A stretch of 64,000 nucleotides of DNA from Bradyrhizobium sp. SSBR45G (GTDB lineage: Bacteria; Pseudomonadota; Alphaproteobacteria; Rhizobiales; Xanthobacteraceae). The notes beneath the pieces are model-generated. The model saw only the letters and a list, made by a program, of their open reading frames with translations, was not told the DNA's origin and searched no databases. The position numbers were made by a program, and so were the translations under genes. The stretch lies in NCBI RefSeq assembly GCF_030159255.1, contig NZ_BSCT01000014.1:62001-126000 (forward strand). The letters run 5' to 3'. Positions 1 through 7,687 of this stretch are shown here, piece after piece. Positions within the stretch are counted from its first letter, which is position 1; every line of letters starts with the position of its first letter.

Positions 1-422
1 GCGATCGCATCGGCATACAGCGCATCGGTGAGACCATGGCCCTCGTGCAGCGACTTGGCGACGTCGTAGATCATCTTCGCCTTGGGATCGGAGAAGTCCG
101 GCGTGCGGCGGTCGCGGATGGCATCGATGATCTTGATGTCCAATCCGCCCGCAAGCGCCAGGCGCTTATGCGCGTACCATTCGTAATGTGCGGTCCAGTG
201 CCGCGCCGTGACCAGGATCGCGATCTCCGACAGGGCGGCCGGAAACATCGTGTCGTAGCGCAGGATGGCGCCGAGCCGGGTCGCGTGCCGTGCCATCTCC
301 GGGCTGTTGAGCCAGGCCATCATCGGCGGCGGCGGCGAGCCGCGCTTGCTGGCGATCGACTCGTCATAGGTCTGGCGCTGGTCGGCGCTCATTTCGCCAG
401 GCGAAAGAAGTTTCAGGCGCAT
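1..422 (-). CDS. Carboxymuconolactone decarboxylase-family (AhpD-like) protein, 3' end cut by window edge
   Basis: Reading leftwards from an ATG at 422, the frame stays open to the window edge (140 codons, no stop). The start MRLKLLSPGEMSADQRQTYD and the later segments PPPPMMAWLNSPEMARHATRLG and LSEIAILVTARHWTAHYEWYAH are typical of alkylhydroperoxidase/carboxymuconolactone decarboxylase-like proteins. In this relaxed family a helical core is conserved but the redox CxxC pair is often missing, and no CxxC is visible here. The upstream bases contain a weak purine stretch. The following acyl-CoA dehydrogenase pair is divergent, separated by about 160 bases. The substrate cannot be read from sequence. 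The family call is fairly safe; the function is not. Confidence 0.75.
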   Translation of the reverse strand, partial: MRLKLLSPGEMSADQRQTYDESIASKRGSPPPPMMAWLNSPEMARHATRLGAILRYDTMFPAALSEIAILVTARHWTAHYEWYAHKRLALAGGLDIKIIDAIRDRRTPDFSDPKAKMIYDVAKSLHEGHGLTDALYADAI

Positions 423-582
423 GGTCGTGTCCTCATATTTCAGGCGGCGGCATCATGACCATAGAACGCCTGACAAGGCGAGGGTGCCTGCGTGCGGCGG
501 CGACATCGATGTTGAATTCCGGGAAGCGCTGAGGTTAGGTCTGTCCAACGACAGCAATCATGGAAACGCGCGAGGACCAGAC

Positions 583-1767
583 ATGGCCGATCTCGACACA
601 TTCCGCCGCGAAACGCGAGCCTGGCTCGAGGCCAACTGCCCGCCGGAGATGCGCCAGCCGATGACCTCCGAGGAGGACACGTTCTGGGGTGGCCGCAACG
701 CAAAGTTCTCCTCGGAGCCGCAGCGCATCTGGTTCGAGCGCATGCGCGACAAGGGCTGGACGGTGCCGCATTGGCCCAGGGAATATGGCGGCGGCGGCCT
801 CGATGGCGAGGAGGCCAAGATCGTGCGCCAGGAAATGGCGGCGATCGGCGCGCGCGCCCCGATCACCTCGTTCGGCATCTCGATGCTCGGGCCGGCGCTG
901 CTGAAATACGGCACGGACGAGCAGAAGCGCGAGCACCTGCCTAAGATCACCGCCGGTCTCATCCGCTGGTGCCAGGGCTATTCGGAGCCGAACGCCGGCT
1001 CCGATCTCGCTTCGCTGCAGACCCGCGCCGAGAGCAACGGCGACGACTACATCATCAACGGCCAGAAGATCTGGACGTCCTACGCCAACTACGCCGATTG
1101 GATCTTCTGCCTGGTGCGCACCGATCCCACGGCGAAGAAGCATGACGGCATCAGCTTCATCCTGTTCGACATGACGTCGAAGGGCGTCACGACCAAGCCG
1201 ATCCTGCTGATTTCCGGCCGCTCGCCGTTCTGCGAGACCTTCTTCGACAATGTCCGCGTGCCCAAGGCCAATGTGCTGGGCACGGTCAATCGCGGCTGGG
1301 ACGTCGCGAAGTACCTGCTGCAGCACGAGCGCGCGATGATCTCCGGCATGGGCGAGCGCGGCGGCAGCCGGCCGCTCGGCCAGGTCGCGGCCGACTCTGT
1401 CGGCAGCGACGGGCAAGGCCGGCTCGACGATGCGCTGTTGCGCGCCGAGATCGCGACCTTCGATGTCGACGAAGCCGCGCTCGCGGCCGCGGCCGAGCGC
1501 ATGGTCGATCTCGCCAAGGCGGGGCAGGGCCATCCGGCGTTCTCGTCAGCGATGAAGTACTACGGCACCGAGCTCAACAAGCGCCGCCACGAGCTGCTGA
1601 TGTCGTCGGGCGGCATCGACGCGCTCGAGTGGGAGAGCGAGCGCTCCCACGAAGGCGCGCGTCCCCGCGCCTGGCTGCGCACCAAGGCCAACTCGATCGA
1701 AGGCGGCACCTCCGAGGTCATGCTCGGCATCGTCGCCAAGCGCATCCTCGATCTGCCGGGGGCGTGA
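583..1767 (+). CDS. Acyl-CoA dehydrogenase (FAD-dependent), first of a pair
   Basis: 394 residues, the usual acyl-CoA dehydrogenase size. Flavoenzymes of this family introduce the alpha,beta double bond into acyl-CoA thioesters in the cytoplasm. Visible hallmarks are an N-terminal helical domain with GWTVPHWPREYGGGG, the FAD/substrate-binding stretch WCQGYSEPNAGSDLASLQT, a beta-domain with NGQKIWTSYANYADW, and the C-terminal SIEGGTSEVMLGIVAKRIL. An ATG at 583 is chosen over in-frame upstream starts because it follows an AGGACC-like ribosome site and matches the family N-terminus (MADLDTFRRETRAWLE). The gene is followed after 156 bases by a second, dissimilar dehydrogenase. Such pairs often form heteromeric enzymes (for example PimC/PimD). 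Substrate unknown. Confidence 0.9.
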   Translation: MADLDTFRRETRAWLEANCPPEMRQPMTSEEDTFWGGRNAKFSSEPQRIWFERMRDKGWTVPHWPREYGGGGLDGEEAKIVRQEMAAIGARAPITSFGISMLGPALLKYGTDEQKREHLPKITAGLIRWCQGYSEPNAGSDLASLQTRAESNGDDYIINGQKIWTSYANYADWIFCLVRTDPTAKKHDGISFILFDMTSKGVTTKPILLISGRSPFCETFFDNVRVPKANVLGTVNRGWDVAKYLLQHERAMISGMGERGGSRPLGQVAADSVGSDGQGRLDDALLRAEIATFDVDEAALAAAAERMVDLAKAGQGHPAFSSAMKYYGTELNKRRHELLMSSGGIDALEWESERSHEGARPRAWLRTKANSIEGGTSEVMLGIVAKRILDLPGA

Positions 1768-1776
1768 GCGGCTACT

Positions 1777-1890
1777 CCTCATCCTGAGGAGCGCGCCTCT
1801 TGGCGCGCGTCTCGAAGGATGAGGCCCGGACATTGGCCTCATGGTTCGAGACGTGCGCCAAGAGGCGCGCTCCTCACCATGAGGGTTGAG
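1777..1890. repeat. Dispersed palindromic repeat, family A (copy 1)
   Basis: The gap between the two dehydrogenase genes is an inverted-repeat unit. It starts with CCTCATCCTGAGGAGCGCGCC, continues with a GGCGCGCGTCTCGAAGGATGAGG arm, and returns through CTCATGGTTCGAGACG to CTCCTCACCATGAGG. A second copy of the same unit lies at 43574-43678 inside the guanidine transport operon. Presence of two copies with conserved arms and variable centre is seen directly; membership of a genome-wide family is inferred. Confidence 0.85.
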
Positions 1891-1923
1891 AGCGAAACGT
1901 CAGAAGAGATTCAGGAACACGCC

Positions 1924-3063
1924 ATGCCTCTCCTCCTCACCGAAGAACAATCCATGCTGCGCGACAGCGCGCGCGGCCTGATCTCTGATCACGCGCCGGT
2001 CGCTCATCTGCGCAAGCTGCGCGACACGCGTGACGCGACAGGTTTCTCCCGCGAGCTGTGGGCCACCTTCGCCGAGATGGGCTTCGCAGGCCTGCTGGTG
2101 CCGGAGGAGCACGGCGGCTCCGGCCTCGGAGCGGTCGAGGCCGGTGTCGTGATGGAGGAGATCGGCCGCACCTTGATGCCGTCGCCATTCTTCGCCACTG
2201 CGGTGCTCTCGGTGTCTGCGCTGACGCGTGCGGGCTCCGCCGCGCAGAAGTCGGAGGTCCTGCCGAAGATCGCCAGCGGCGCGCTGCTCGCCGCGCTCGC
2301 GCTCGATGAAGGCGCCAAGCATCGGCCGTTGCACACTGCCCTGCAGGCCGTGCGCTCCGGCAACGGATTCAAGCTCAGCGGCGCCAAGGCGATGGTGGTC
2401 GACGGCCATGTTGCGGACCTGCTGATTGTCGCGGCCCGCAGCGCGGGCGCGCCCGGCGAGCGCGACGGCCTGACCCTGTTCCTGGTCGATCCCAAGGCCA
2501 AGGGCGTCGCGATCGAGCGCACCATCATGGTCGATGCCCACAACGCCGCGCGGGTCACGCTCGACAATGTCGAGGTCACCGCGGATCACGTGCTCGGCGA
2601 CGTCGATGGTGGCGCGGGCGTGCTGAGCGGCGTGCTCGATCTCGGCCGCGGCGCCGTCGCCTCGGAGATGGTCGGCCTGAGCGAGGAAGTGTTCGGCCGC
2701 ACCGTCGCGTACCTCAAGGAGCGCAAGCAGTTCGGCAAGGCGATCGGCGAATTCCAGGCGCTGCAGCATCGCGCTGCGCACCTCTATATCGAGATCGAGA
2801 TCACCCGCGCCGCGGTGCTGAAGGCGCTGCAGACGCTCGATGCTGACCCCGCGGGCGCCACAGCCGCCGTCGCCGTGGCGAAAGCGCGCGCTGGCGCCAC
2901 CGCGACCCGCGCGGTGCAGGAGGGCGTGCAGATGCATGGCGGCATGGGCATGACCGACCAGTTCGACATCGGCTTCTTCATGAAGCGCGCGCGTCTCTGC
3001 GAGGAGCTGCTGGGCGATGCCAACTTCCATGCGGCCCAGCTGGCGCAGATGAGGGGATATTGA
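1924..3063 (+). CDS. Acyl-CoA dehydrogenase, second of a pair
   Basis: 379 residues. N-terminal PLLLTEEQSMLRDSARGLI, the middle segment AGLLVPEEHGGSGLGAVEAGVVMEEIG, and C-terminal ERKQFGKAIGEFQALQHRAAHLYIE and QMHGGMGMTDQFDIGFFMKRA are acyl-CoA dehydrogenase signatures. The FAD-binding QGVQMHGGMG loop is intact. The start at 1924 is preferred to in-frame upstream ATGs at 1819 and 1879 because those begin inside or next to the palindromic repeat, so the extra 35 residues are repeat translation. It resembles small subunits of pimeloyl-CoA-type dehydrogenases, and with the preceding gene could form an alpha/beta enzyme. Substrate specificity is not deducible. Confidence 0.9.
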   Translation: MPLLLTEEQSMLRDSARGLISDHAPVAHLRKLRDTRDATGFSRELWATFAEMGFAGLLVPEEHGGSGLGAVEAGVVMEEIGRTLMPSPFFATAVLSVSALTRAGSAAQKSEVLPKIASGALLAALALDEGAKHRPLHTALQAVRSGNGFKLSGAKAMVVDGHVADLLIVAARSAGAPGERDGLTLFLVDPKAKGVAIERTIMVDAHNAARVTLDNVEVTADHVLGDVDGGAGVLSGVLDLGRGAVASEMVGLSEEVFGRTVAYLKERKQFGKAIGEFQALQHRAAHLYIEIEITRAAVLKALQTLDADPAGATAAVAVAKARAGATATRAVQEGVQMHGGMGMTDQFDIGFFMKRARLCEELLGDANFHAAQLAQMRGY

Positions 3064-3130
3064 GTGAGGCGGCGTTCACTCGCGAGGAACGACATGCTTC
3101 GCAAGCAGCCGTGGTCGAGCCACACCACCG

Positions 3131-3255
3131 GTGTCGTCCCGGCGAACGCCGGGACCCATAACCACAGGACATCGTGGTAAGGTGAGCAGGTAGCTCCAGC
3201 CTTCGCCAAAGCCCGGACGGTGGCTATGGGTCCCGGCTCAAGGCCGGGACGACAC
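3131..3255. repeat. Dispersed palindromic repeat, family B
   Basis: The ends are an exact 12-base inverted repeat: GTGTCGTCCCGG at 3131-3142 and CCGGGACGACAC at 3244-3255. Each is part of a smaller hairpin (CCGGCGAACGCCGG on the left, GGCTCAAGGCC on the right). A related unit (…GGGCTTGACCC… / …GGGTCAAGCCC…) is found inside the coding sequence of the fused ABC ATPase at about 26155-26262. It lies between the second acyl-CoA dehydrogenase and the convergent fasciclin gene. Confidence 0.8.
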
Positions 3256-3348
3256 CGTGGGTGTTGGGCCAATATCGACCCTCAGTTGAAGCATGCCATC
3301 TTCCAAGACCGCGACCCGTTGTAAATCGCAACTTCGGAGTTCGCGACA

Positions 3349-3379
3349 AAGAGCGCGCCGTCATCGACGACGCGCTCTT
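3349..3379 (-). terminator. Stem-loop downstream of the fasciclin gene
   Basis: A 9-base perfect stem (AAGAGCGCG at 3349-3357, CGCGCTCTT at 3371-3379) with a 13-base loop starts 7 bases after the fasciclin stop codon. On the minus strand it is followed by a short TTT. The T-run is weak, so intrinsic termination is likely but not certain. Confidence 0.5.
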
Positions 3380-3385
3380 GCCGCA

Positions 3386-3898
3386 TCAGTGATGCATCGG
3401 CGCCTTCGCCGGCGGCAGCAGCACCTTGTCGATGACGTGGATGACGCCGTTCGAGGCGACGATGTCGGCTTGCACCACATGGGCATCGTTGACCTGCACG
3501 CCGAAGAAGGTGCCGTCGACGGCAACCGTCTGGCCCTGCGCGGTCTTCACGTTCAGCTTCTTGCCGGCGACGTCACCGGCCTTCACCGCGCCCGGAATGA
3601 CGTGATACTTCAGGATCGCGGCGAGCTTGCCCTTGTTCTTCGGCTTCAGGAGATCCTCGACGGTGCCGGGCGGTAGCGCCGCGAACGCGGCATCGGTCGG
3701 CGCAAACACCGTGAAAGGCCCCTTGCTCTTCAGCACCGGCACGACGCCCGCGGCCTTCGCGGCAGCCACCAGCGTCTTGAACTGGCCGGCGCCGACGGCG
3801 GTGTCGACGATATCGGCAGCGCGTGCCGCCGTTGCTGACATGGAGAGCGCGCCCAGCATCAACGCGCCGGCTACGAACGAACGAAATCCCAGCATCAT
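3386..3898 (-). CDS. Secreted fasciclin (FAS1)-domain protein
   Basis: About 170 residues. An N-terminal signal peptide (MMLGFRSFVAGALMLGALSM… cut near AARA) precedes one FAS1 domain with the family landmarks FKTLVAAAKAAGVVPVLKSKGPFTVFAPTDAAFAALPPG, ILKYHVIPG and SNGVIHVIDKVLLP. FAS1 domains are extracellular or periplasmic adhesion/interaction modules; bacterial single-domain forms have no known enzymatic role. The ATG at 3898 follows an AGGGA ribosome site and gives a clean signal peptide. A longer in-frame start at 3991 adds 31 residues that would sit before the signal. The gene stands alone, with a stem-loop after its stop. Confidence 0.88.
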   Translation of the reverse strand: MMLGFRSFVAGALMLGALSMSATAARAADIVDTAVGAGQFKTLVAAAKAAGVVPVLKSKGPFTVFAPTDAAFAALPPGTVEDLLKPKNKGKLAAILKYHVIPGAVKAGDVAGKKLNVKTAQGQTVAVDGTFFGVQVNDAHVVQADIVASNGVIHVIDKVLLPPAKAPMHH

Positions 3899-4504
3899 CC
3901 GATTTTTCCCTGTGAACTGAACTGATGAGTTGGCTGATGCGCAAACAGGATTTGCGGCCCTTGTTCGCCCTGTGACCCAGGGTCGCATCACCCAGACCGG
4001 ATTGGTCGTGATCGTTACGATCGATGGGCCCGGATGGATTTTCGGGGGTGGTCACGAACTCGTGAGCCTGTGCACCTGCGCGGTATACGGAGGCCGCGAT
4101 CCGGATGAATCCGCTGAACTAATTGCGCGATCTGCGCCGGTGAGCTGCCCGTCGTGCCAATTTGTCGCAACCCGACGGGCGTTGTGTCGTCGGGCAAATC
4201 ACCGGCACAGTCGCTGCCGTCTTGGCCCACAAGAGGGACGCTTCGCGGTCGTCACGGGTGTCGGGCTGATGATGCGATGGCCGCATCGGATCGCAGCGTG
4301 AGCTGATCGCGCCGACGAACGATTGCGATGCGGACGGGAAGACGTGTGGTCCTGGCGCCCCGATGCTGGCGCCAAGTCGGCGGGTGATGATGATCCTGCC
4401 GGCGACGGTGGCTAACAAGCCGGACACCGGGGAGAGCGCGCCATAACCGTTAGACCCGTCGCGCAGGGAGGGCCGGGTCGTTCCGGCTGTACCTGTGGTT
4501 CCTG

Positions 4505-4585
4505 CCGCCTGCATTTTTTTCGCAGGCGGGCCACGGGCCTCAGCCGAGGCCCGGCCTTCCCTGCGCCCTCTGTTTCGGAGAGGGC
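4505..4585. repeat. Block of three consecutive hairpins
   Basis: Three perfect stems follow each other: CCGCCTGC (4505-4512)/GCAGGCGG (4522-4529) with a T-rich loop, GGGCCTC (4535-4541)/GAGGCCC (4546-4552) with loop AGCC, and GCCCTCT (4565-4571)/AGAGGGC (4579-4585). I recall similar segments as dispersed intergenic sequence in Bradyrhizobiaceae genomes, but cannot verify that here. Confidence 0.5.
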
Positions 4586-4639
4586 GGACGAATTTGAAAA
4601 GCTCGGGCGCGTGACGCGTCGCGAGAAGGTCAGGCCATG

Positions 4640-4735
4640 CTCCGTCATTGCGAGCGAAGCGAAGCAATCCAGAATCTTTACAACAGCCCTGGATCGCTTC
4701 GTCGCGTTGCTCATCGCGATGACGGTGGACGTGTG
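4640..4735. repeat. Dispersed palindromic repeat, family C (copy 1, degenerate)
   Basis: Left arm CGTCATTGCGAGCGAAGCG… and AAGCAATCCAGA; right arm CTGGATCGCTTCGTCGCG… ending in CGCGATGACG. This matches the near-perfect copy at 29879-29952. It sits just downstream of the stop of the amino-acid binding protein gene and could fold in its mRNA 3' end. Confidence 0.8.
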
Positions 4736-4744
4736 CAGAGATCC

Positions 4745-5782
4745 TTACCGGATCGGCGGCGCGTACTGGATGCCGCCCGCGTTCCACAGCTGGTTCATGC
4801 CGCGCGGGATCTTCAGCTTGGACTCGCTGCCGACGTTGCGCTCATAGACCTCGCCATAGTTGCCGACGTGACGGATGATGCGCGCCGCCCAGTCCTTCGA
4901 CAGGCCGAGATCCTGGCCGTAGCTGCCCTCGTTGCCGACCAGCCGCATCACGTCCGGCTTCTTCGACTTCAGCGCCTCGTCGATGTTCTTGGAGGTGATG
5001 CCGAGCTCCTCGGCATTGATCATCGCATACAGCGTCCACTTCACGATCATCATCCAGTCGTCGTCGCGCTGCCGCACCACCGGCGCGAGCGGCTCCTTGG
5101 AGATCAGGTCGGGCAGGATGTCGTGATCGCCGGGCTTCGTCAGGATCAGGCGCAGTGCATAGAGCTGCGAGACGTCGGCGGTGAAGGTGTCGCATCTGCC
5201 GCTGTCATACGCCTTGATCACGTCGTCGAGCTTCGGCAGCTTGATTTCCTCGTACTTCATGTTGTTGGCGCGGAAGTAGTCGCCGAGGTTCAGCGCGTTG
5301 GTGGTCGAGTCCTGCACGCAGACCTTGCTGCCGTTGAGGTCGAGCGCGGTCTCGAGCTTGCGCGCGCGCGGCACCATGAAGCCCTGGCCGTCGTAATAGG
5401 CGACGGCCGGGAAATACAGGTCGTAGTTCTGCTCGCGCGCCATCGACCAGGTGGTGTTGCGCGACAGGATGTCGACCTTGCGGCTCTGCAGCTCCTTGAA
5501 GCGCTCATTGGCGTCGAGCGGGACGAACCTCGCCTTCTTGGGATCGTCGAAGATCGCCGCCGCGACCGCGCGGCAGAAGTCGACGTCGAAGCCGGTCCAG
5601 TTGCCCTTGTCGTCGGGAATCGAGAAGCCGGGCAGGCCGGCATTGACGCCGCACAGCACCTCGCCGCGGCGGACGGTGCGCTTCAAGGTGCGGGTGTCGT
5701 ACATCTCGTAGGCGACGGCGAGCGCCGCCACGAGGACGGCGACGGCGAGCCCGATCAGCAGGCCGCCTCGGAAAGTGCGCAT
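4745..5782 (-). CDS. General L-amino-acid ABC transporter periplasmic binding protein (AapJ-like)
   Basis: 345 residues. An uncleaved or cleaved N-terminal hydrophobic segment (GLLIGLAVAVLVAALAVAY) is followed by LKRTVRRGEVLCGVNAGLPGFSIPDDKGNWTGFDVDFCRAVAAAIF, the typical opening of family-3 amino-acid binding proteins. LSRNTTWSMAREQNYDLYF, VCVQDSTTNALNLGDYF and SKEPLAPVVRQRDDDW mark the AapJ/BztA subgroup that captures polar amino acids in the periplasm. The ATG at 5782 is used; a TTG two codons earlier is possible. No permease or ATPase gene accompanies it, so it must work with components encoded elsewhere. A 60-base spacer separates it from the upstream L,D-transpeptidase gene on the same strand. 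Confidence 0.9.
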   Translation of the reverse strand: MRTFRGGLLIGLAVAVLVAALAVAYEMYDTRTLKRTVRRGEVLCGVNAGLPGFSIPDDKGNWTGFDVDFCRAVAAAIFDDPKKARFVPLDANERFKELQSRKVDILSRNTTWSMAREQNYDLYFPAVAYYDGQGFMVPRARKLETALDLNGSKVCVQDSTTNALNLGDYFRANNMKYEEIKLPKLDDVIKAYDSGRCDTFTADVSQLYALRLILTKPGDHDILPDLISKEPLAPVVRQRDDDWMMIVKWTLYAMINAEELGITSKNIDEALKSKKPDVMRLVGNEGSYGQDLGLSKDWAARIIRHVGNYGEVYERNVGSESKLKIPRGMNQLWNAGGIQYAPPIR

Positions 5783-5830
5783 GGTCAATCTCTTTCGGAA
5801 AATGTCAGGACAAAGCGATGGCTGGAAAAT

Positions 5831-5848
5831 CGGCGGCCTTGGCCGCCG
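5831..5848. terminator. GC-rich perfect palindrome just after the L,D-transpeptidase stop
   Basis: CGGCGGCC-TT-GGCCGCCG is an 18-base perfect hairpin ending next to the stop codon of the L,D-transpeptidase gene (minus strand). It lacks a T-run, so it could be a Rho-dependent/3'-protecting hairpin rather than an intrinsic terminator. Confidence 0.4.
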
Positions 5849-6442
5849 TCACAGTTCCGGCTTCTGTCGCACCACGATCTTGGTGCCGACGGGCACGCGG
5901 TCATAAAGATCGGCGACATCGGCATTCACCAGGCGGAAGCAGCCGGAGGAAATCTTGGTGCCGATCGTCCAGGGCTGGTTGGTGCCGTGGATGCGGTACA
6001 CGGTGGTGCCCAGATACATCGCGCGCGCGCCCAGGGGATTGCCGGGTCCGCCGGCCATGAAGCGCGGCAGATAGGGTTGGCGCTGGATCATCTCCGGCGG
6101 CGGCGTCCAGTCCGGCCACTCGGCCTTCTTGGTGATCGAGAGCAGCCCCTGCCACTGGAAGCCGTCACGGCCGACACCGATGCCGTAGCGAATGGCGCGG
6201 CCGCCCGGCTGGACCAGATAGAGGTGGCGTTCGGCGGTGGAGACGATGATCGTGCCCGGCGGCTCGGTGGTGCGGAAATAGACCACCTGCTTGCGCCATT
6301 CGGGATCGAGCTCGTAGCCGTCATCGGCGACGAGGCCGGGCTGATCGCCGGGGTCCTCGGACTGGGCGAAGCTGTGCGATGCGGACAGGGCCAGCGCGAT
6401 GATGGCGCTGGTGGCACAAAGCAGGCGACGGAAACTCGGCAT
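5849..6442 (-). CDS. L,D-transpeptidase (YkuD/ErfK family), exported
   Basis: 197 residues with a signal peptide (LLCATSAIIALALSASHSFAQ). The YkuD domain starts near residue 60 with PPGTIIVSTAERHLYLVQPGGRAIRYGIGVGRDGF and carries the catalytic signature YRIHGTNQPWTIG…SSGCFRLVNADVADLY, in which the Cys of SGCFR is the nucleophile and the His of HGTN assists. These periplasmic enzymes form 3-3 peptidoglycan crosslinks or attach proteins to peptidoglycan. The substitution F for the usual I/V in SxGCIR is minor. The start ATG at 6442 is the only one that gives the signal peptide. It may be cotranscribed with the amino-acid binding protein gene that follows. Confidence 0.92.
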   Translation of the reverse strand: MPSFRRLLCATSAIIALALSASHSFAQSEDPGDQPGLVADDGYELDPEWRKQVVYFRTTEPPGTIIVSTAERHLYLVQPGGRAIRYGIGVGRDGFQWQGLLSITKKAEWPDWTPPPEMIQRQPYLPRFMAGGPGNPLGARAMYLGTTVYRIHGTNQPWTIGTKISSGCFRLVNADVADLYDRVPVGTKIVVRQKPEL

Positions 6443-6551
6443 TCAAAGCTCTCCTCAACGGACCCCTGCGAAGCTCGCCCGATCAAATCCACCCGCCAAA
6501 TTTCAGGGGCATATTCGACGCAAAGTCAAGGTGAGCGCGGGGTGTCCGCTG

Positions 6552-6677
6552 TCATCCAAGCTTCATCCAGAGCCGCAGCAGGAAGGCGACGGTGGCGACG
6601 GTCGCGACGCCCGCGAGCCACAGGCCTGCGAACCAGGCCAGTCGTTTTGCGAGCGGGGCGGGCTGCTCGGAGGACAT
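6552..6677 (-). CDS. DUF2474 small membrane protein of the bd-type oxidase (CydX-like)
   Basis: 41 residues beginning MSSEQPAPLAKRLAWFAGLW and ending in RLWMKLG, with one membrane helix (WFAGLWLAGVATVATVAFLL). The start ATG overlaps the cydB stop (TAATG), so translation is coupled. Single-helix proteins at this position are known accessory subunits of cytochrome bd oxidases (CydX/CydS); DUF2474 is the version attached to CioAB-type operons. Size, position and overlap all support it as a real gene although it is very short. Confidence 0.85.
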   Translation of the reverse strand: MSSEQPAPLAKRLAWFAGLWLAGVATVATVAFLLRLWMKLG

Positions 6678-7687
6678 TAATGATAGCCGGCGTCGTGCCC
6701 GACCTTGCCGCGGAACACCCAATAGGCCCAGGCGGTGTAGCCGAGGATCAGCGGCACCAGCACGAGCACGCCGGGCAGCATCAGCAGCTGGCTGCGCTCG
6801 GGCGCCGCCGCCTGCCAGATGGTGACGCTCTGCGGCACGACATAGGGATACATGCTGATGCCAAGGCCGGTGTAGGACAGCAAGAACAGCCCCAGCGCCA
6901 GGAAGAACGGCCAGCCGTCGCGCTTCTGCGCGAGGTTCTTCATCAGCAGCACGGTGACGCCGATGACGGCGAGCGGCACCAGCGCGGTCAGGAAGATCGC
7001 GGGCCGGGTGAACCAGCGCTGTGCGTATTGAAGGGGGAGCAGCGGTGTCGCCAGGCTGACCGCGGCGATCGCGAGCAGCATCGCGAACATCAGAACCCAG
7101 CTGATCCGGTAGGCCTTGTCGCGCAGGTCGCCTTCGGTCTTCAGGATCAGCCAGGTCGCGCCGAGCAGCGCATAGCCGACGACGAGCGAGACGCCGGTCA
7201 GGATGCTGAACGGCGTCAGCCAGTCCCACCAGCCGCCGGCATAGTGCCGTCCTTCGACATGCACGCCCTGCAGGATGGCGCCGAGCGCGATGCCCTGCGC
7301 CAGCGAAGCGACCCAGGAGCCGCCGGTGAAGGCGATGTCCCACAGATTGCGCTGGGCGCGGGTGCGCCAGCGGAACTCGAAGGCGACGCCGCGGAAGATC
7401 AGCCCGACCAGCATGGCGATCAGCGGCGCATACAGCGCCGGCATCAGGATGGAATAAGCGAGCGGGAAGGCCGCCATCAGGCCGCCGCCGCCGAGCACCA
7501 GCCAGGTCTCGTTGCCGTCCCACACCGGAGCGACGGTGTTGGTGATGACGTCGCGGTCCTGCTTGCCTGGAAACAGCGGGAACAGGATGCCGAGCCCGAG
7601 ATCGAAGCCGTCCATCACGACATAGATGAACACGGCGAGCGCGATGATGAAGGCCCAGAGCACGGTGAGGTCGAAGGCGATGGTCAT
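6677..7687 (-). CDS. cydB: Cytochrome bd-type quinol oxidase subunit II
   Basis: 336 residues, predicted inner-membrane protein with about eight to nine helices. The opening FDLTVLWAFIIALAVFIYVVMDGFDLGLGILFPLFPGKQDRDVITNTVAPVWDGNETWLVLGGGGLMAAFP is the standard CydB/CioB N-terminus. It partners subunit I to reduce O2 with quinol without pumping protons. Its ATG overlaps the subunit I stop by the ATGA arrangement at 7684-7687, and its stop overlaps the DUF2474 start. The length and the associated DUF2474 gene suggest the CioB (cyanide-insensitive) branch rather than E. coli CydB. Confidence 0.95.
   Translation of the reverse strand: MTIAFDLTVLWAFIIALAVFIYVVMDGFDLGLGILFPLFPGKQDRDVITNTVAPVWDGNETWLVLGGGGLMAAFPLAYSILMPALYAPLIAMLVGLIFRGVAFEFRWRTRAQRNLWDIAFTGGSWVASLAQGIALGAILQGVHVEGRHYAGGWWDWLTPFSILTGVSLVVGYALLGATWLILKTEGDLRDKAYRISWVLMFAMLLAIAAVSLATPLLPLQYAQRWFTRPAIFLTALVPLAVIGVTVLLMKNLAQKRDGWPFFLALGLFLLSYTGLGISMYPYVVPQSVTIWQAAAPERSQLLMLPGVLVLVPLILGYTAWAYWVFRGKVGHDAGYH

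Larger units (their letters stand above)
3899..4744. other. 846-base gene-free region with repeat-like hairpins
   Basis: No convincing gene. ORFs here on both strands have no recognisable product and run through repeats. It contains an inverted repeat GCCCGTCG (4147-4154) / CGACGGGC (4173-4180) followed by a third half-copy, a block of three hairpins at 4505-4585 and a family C palindromic repeat at about 4640-4735. It looks like accumulated repeat remnants between two convergently or separately transcribed genes, but a structured RNA at 4505-4585 cannot be excluded. Confidence 0.5.

Noticed and set aside
1819..1923. N-terminal extension of the second acyl-CoA dehydrogenase
   Set aside because: These 35 codons translate the palindromic repeat; the family N-terminus starts at 1924.
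4119..4787. 222-codon minus-strand frame in the gene-free region
   Set aside because: It runs through two repeat blocks and into the binding-protein gene end; no domain and no start signal.
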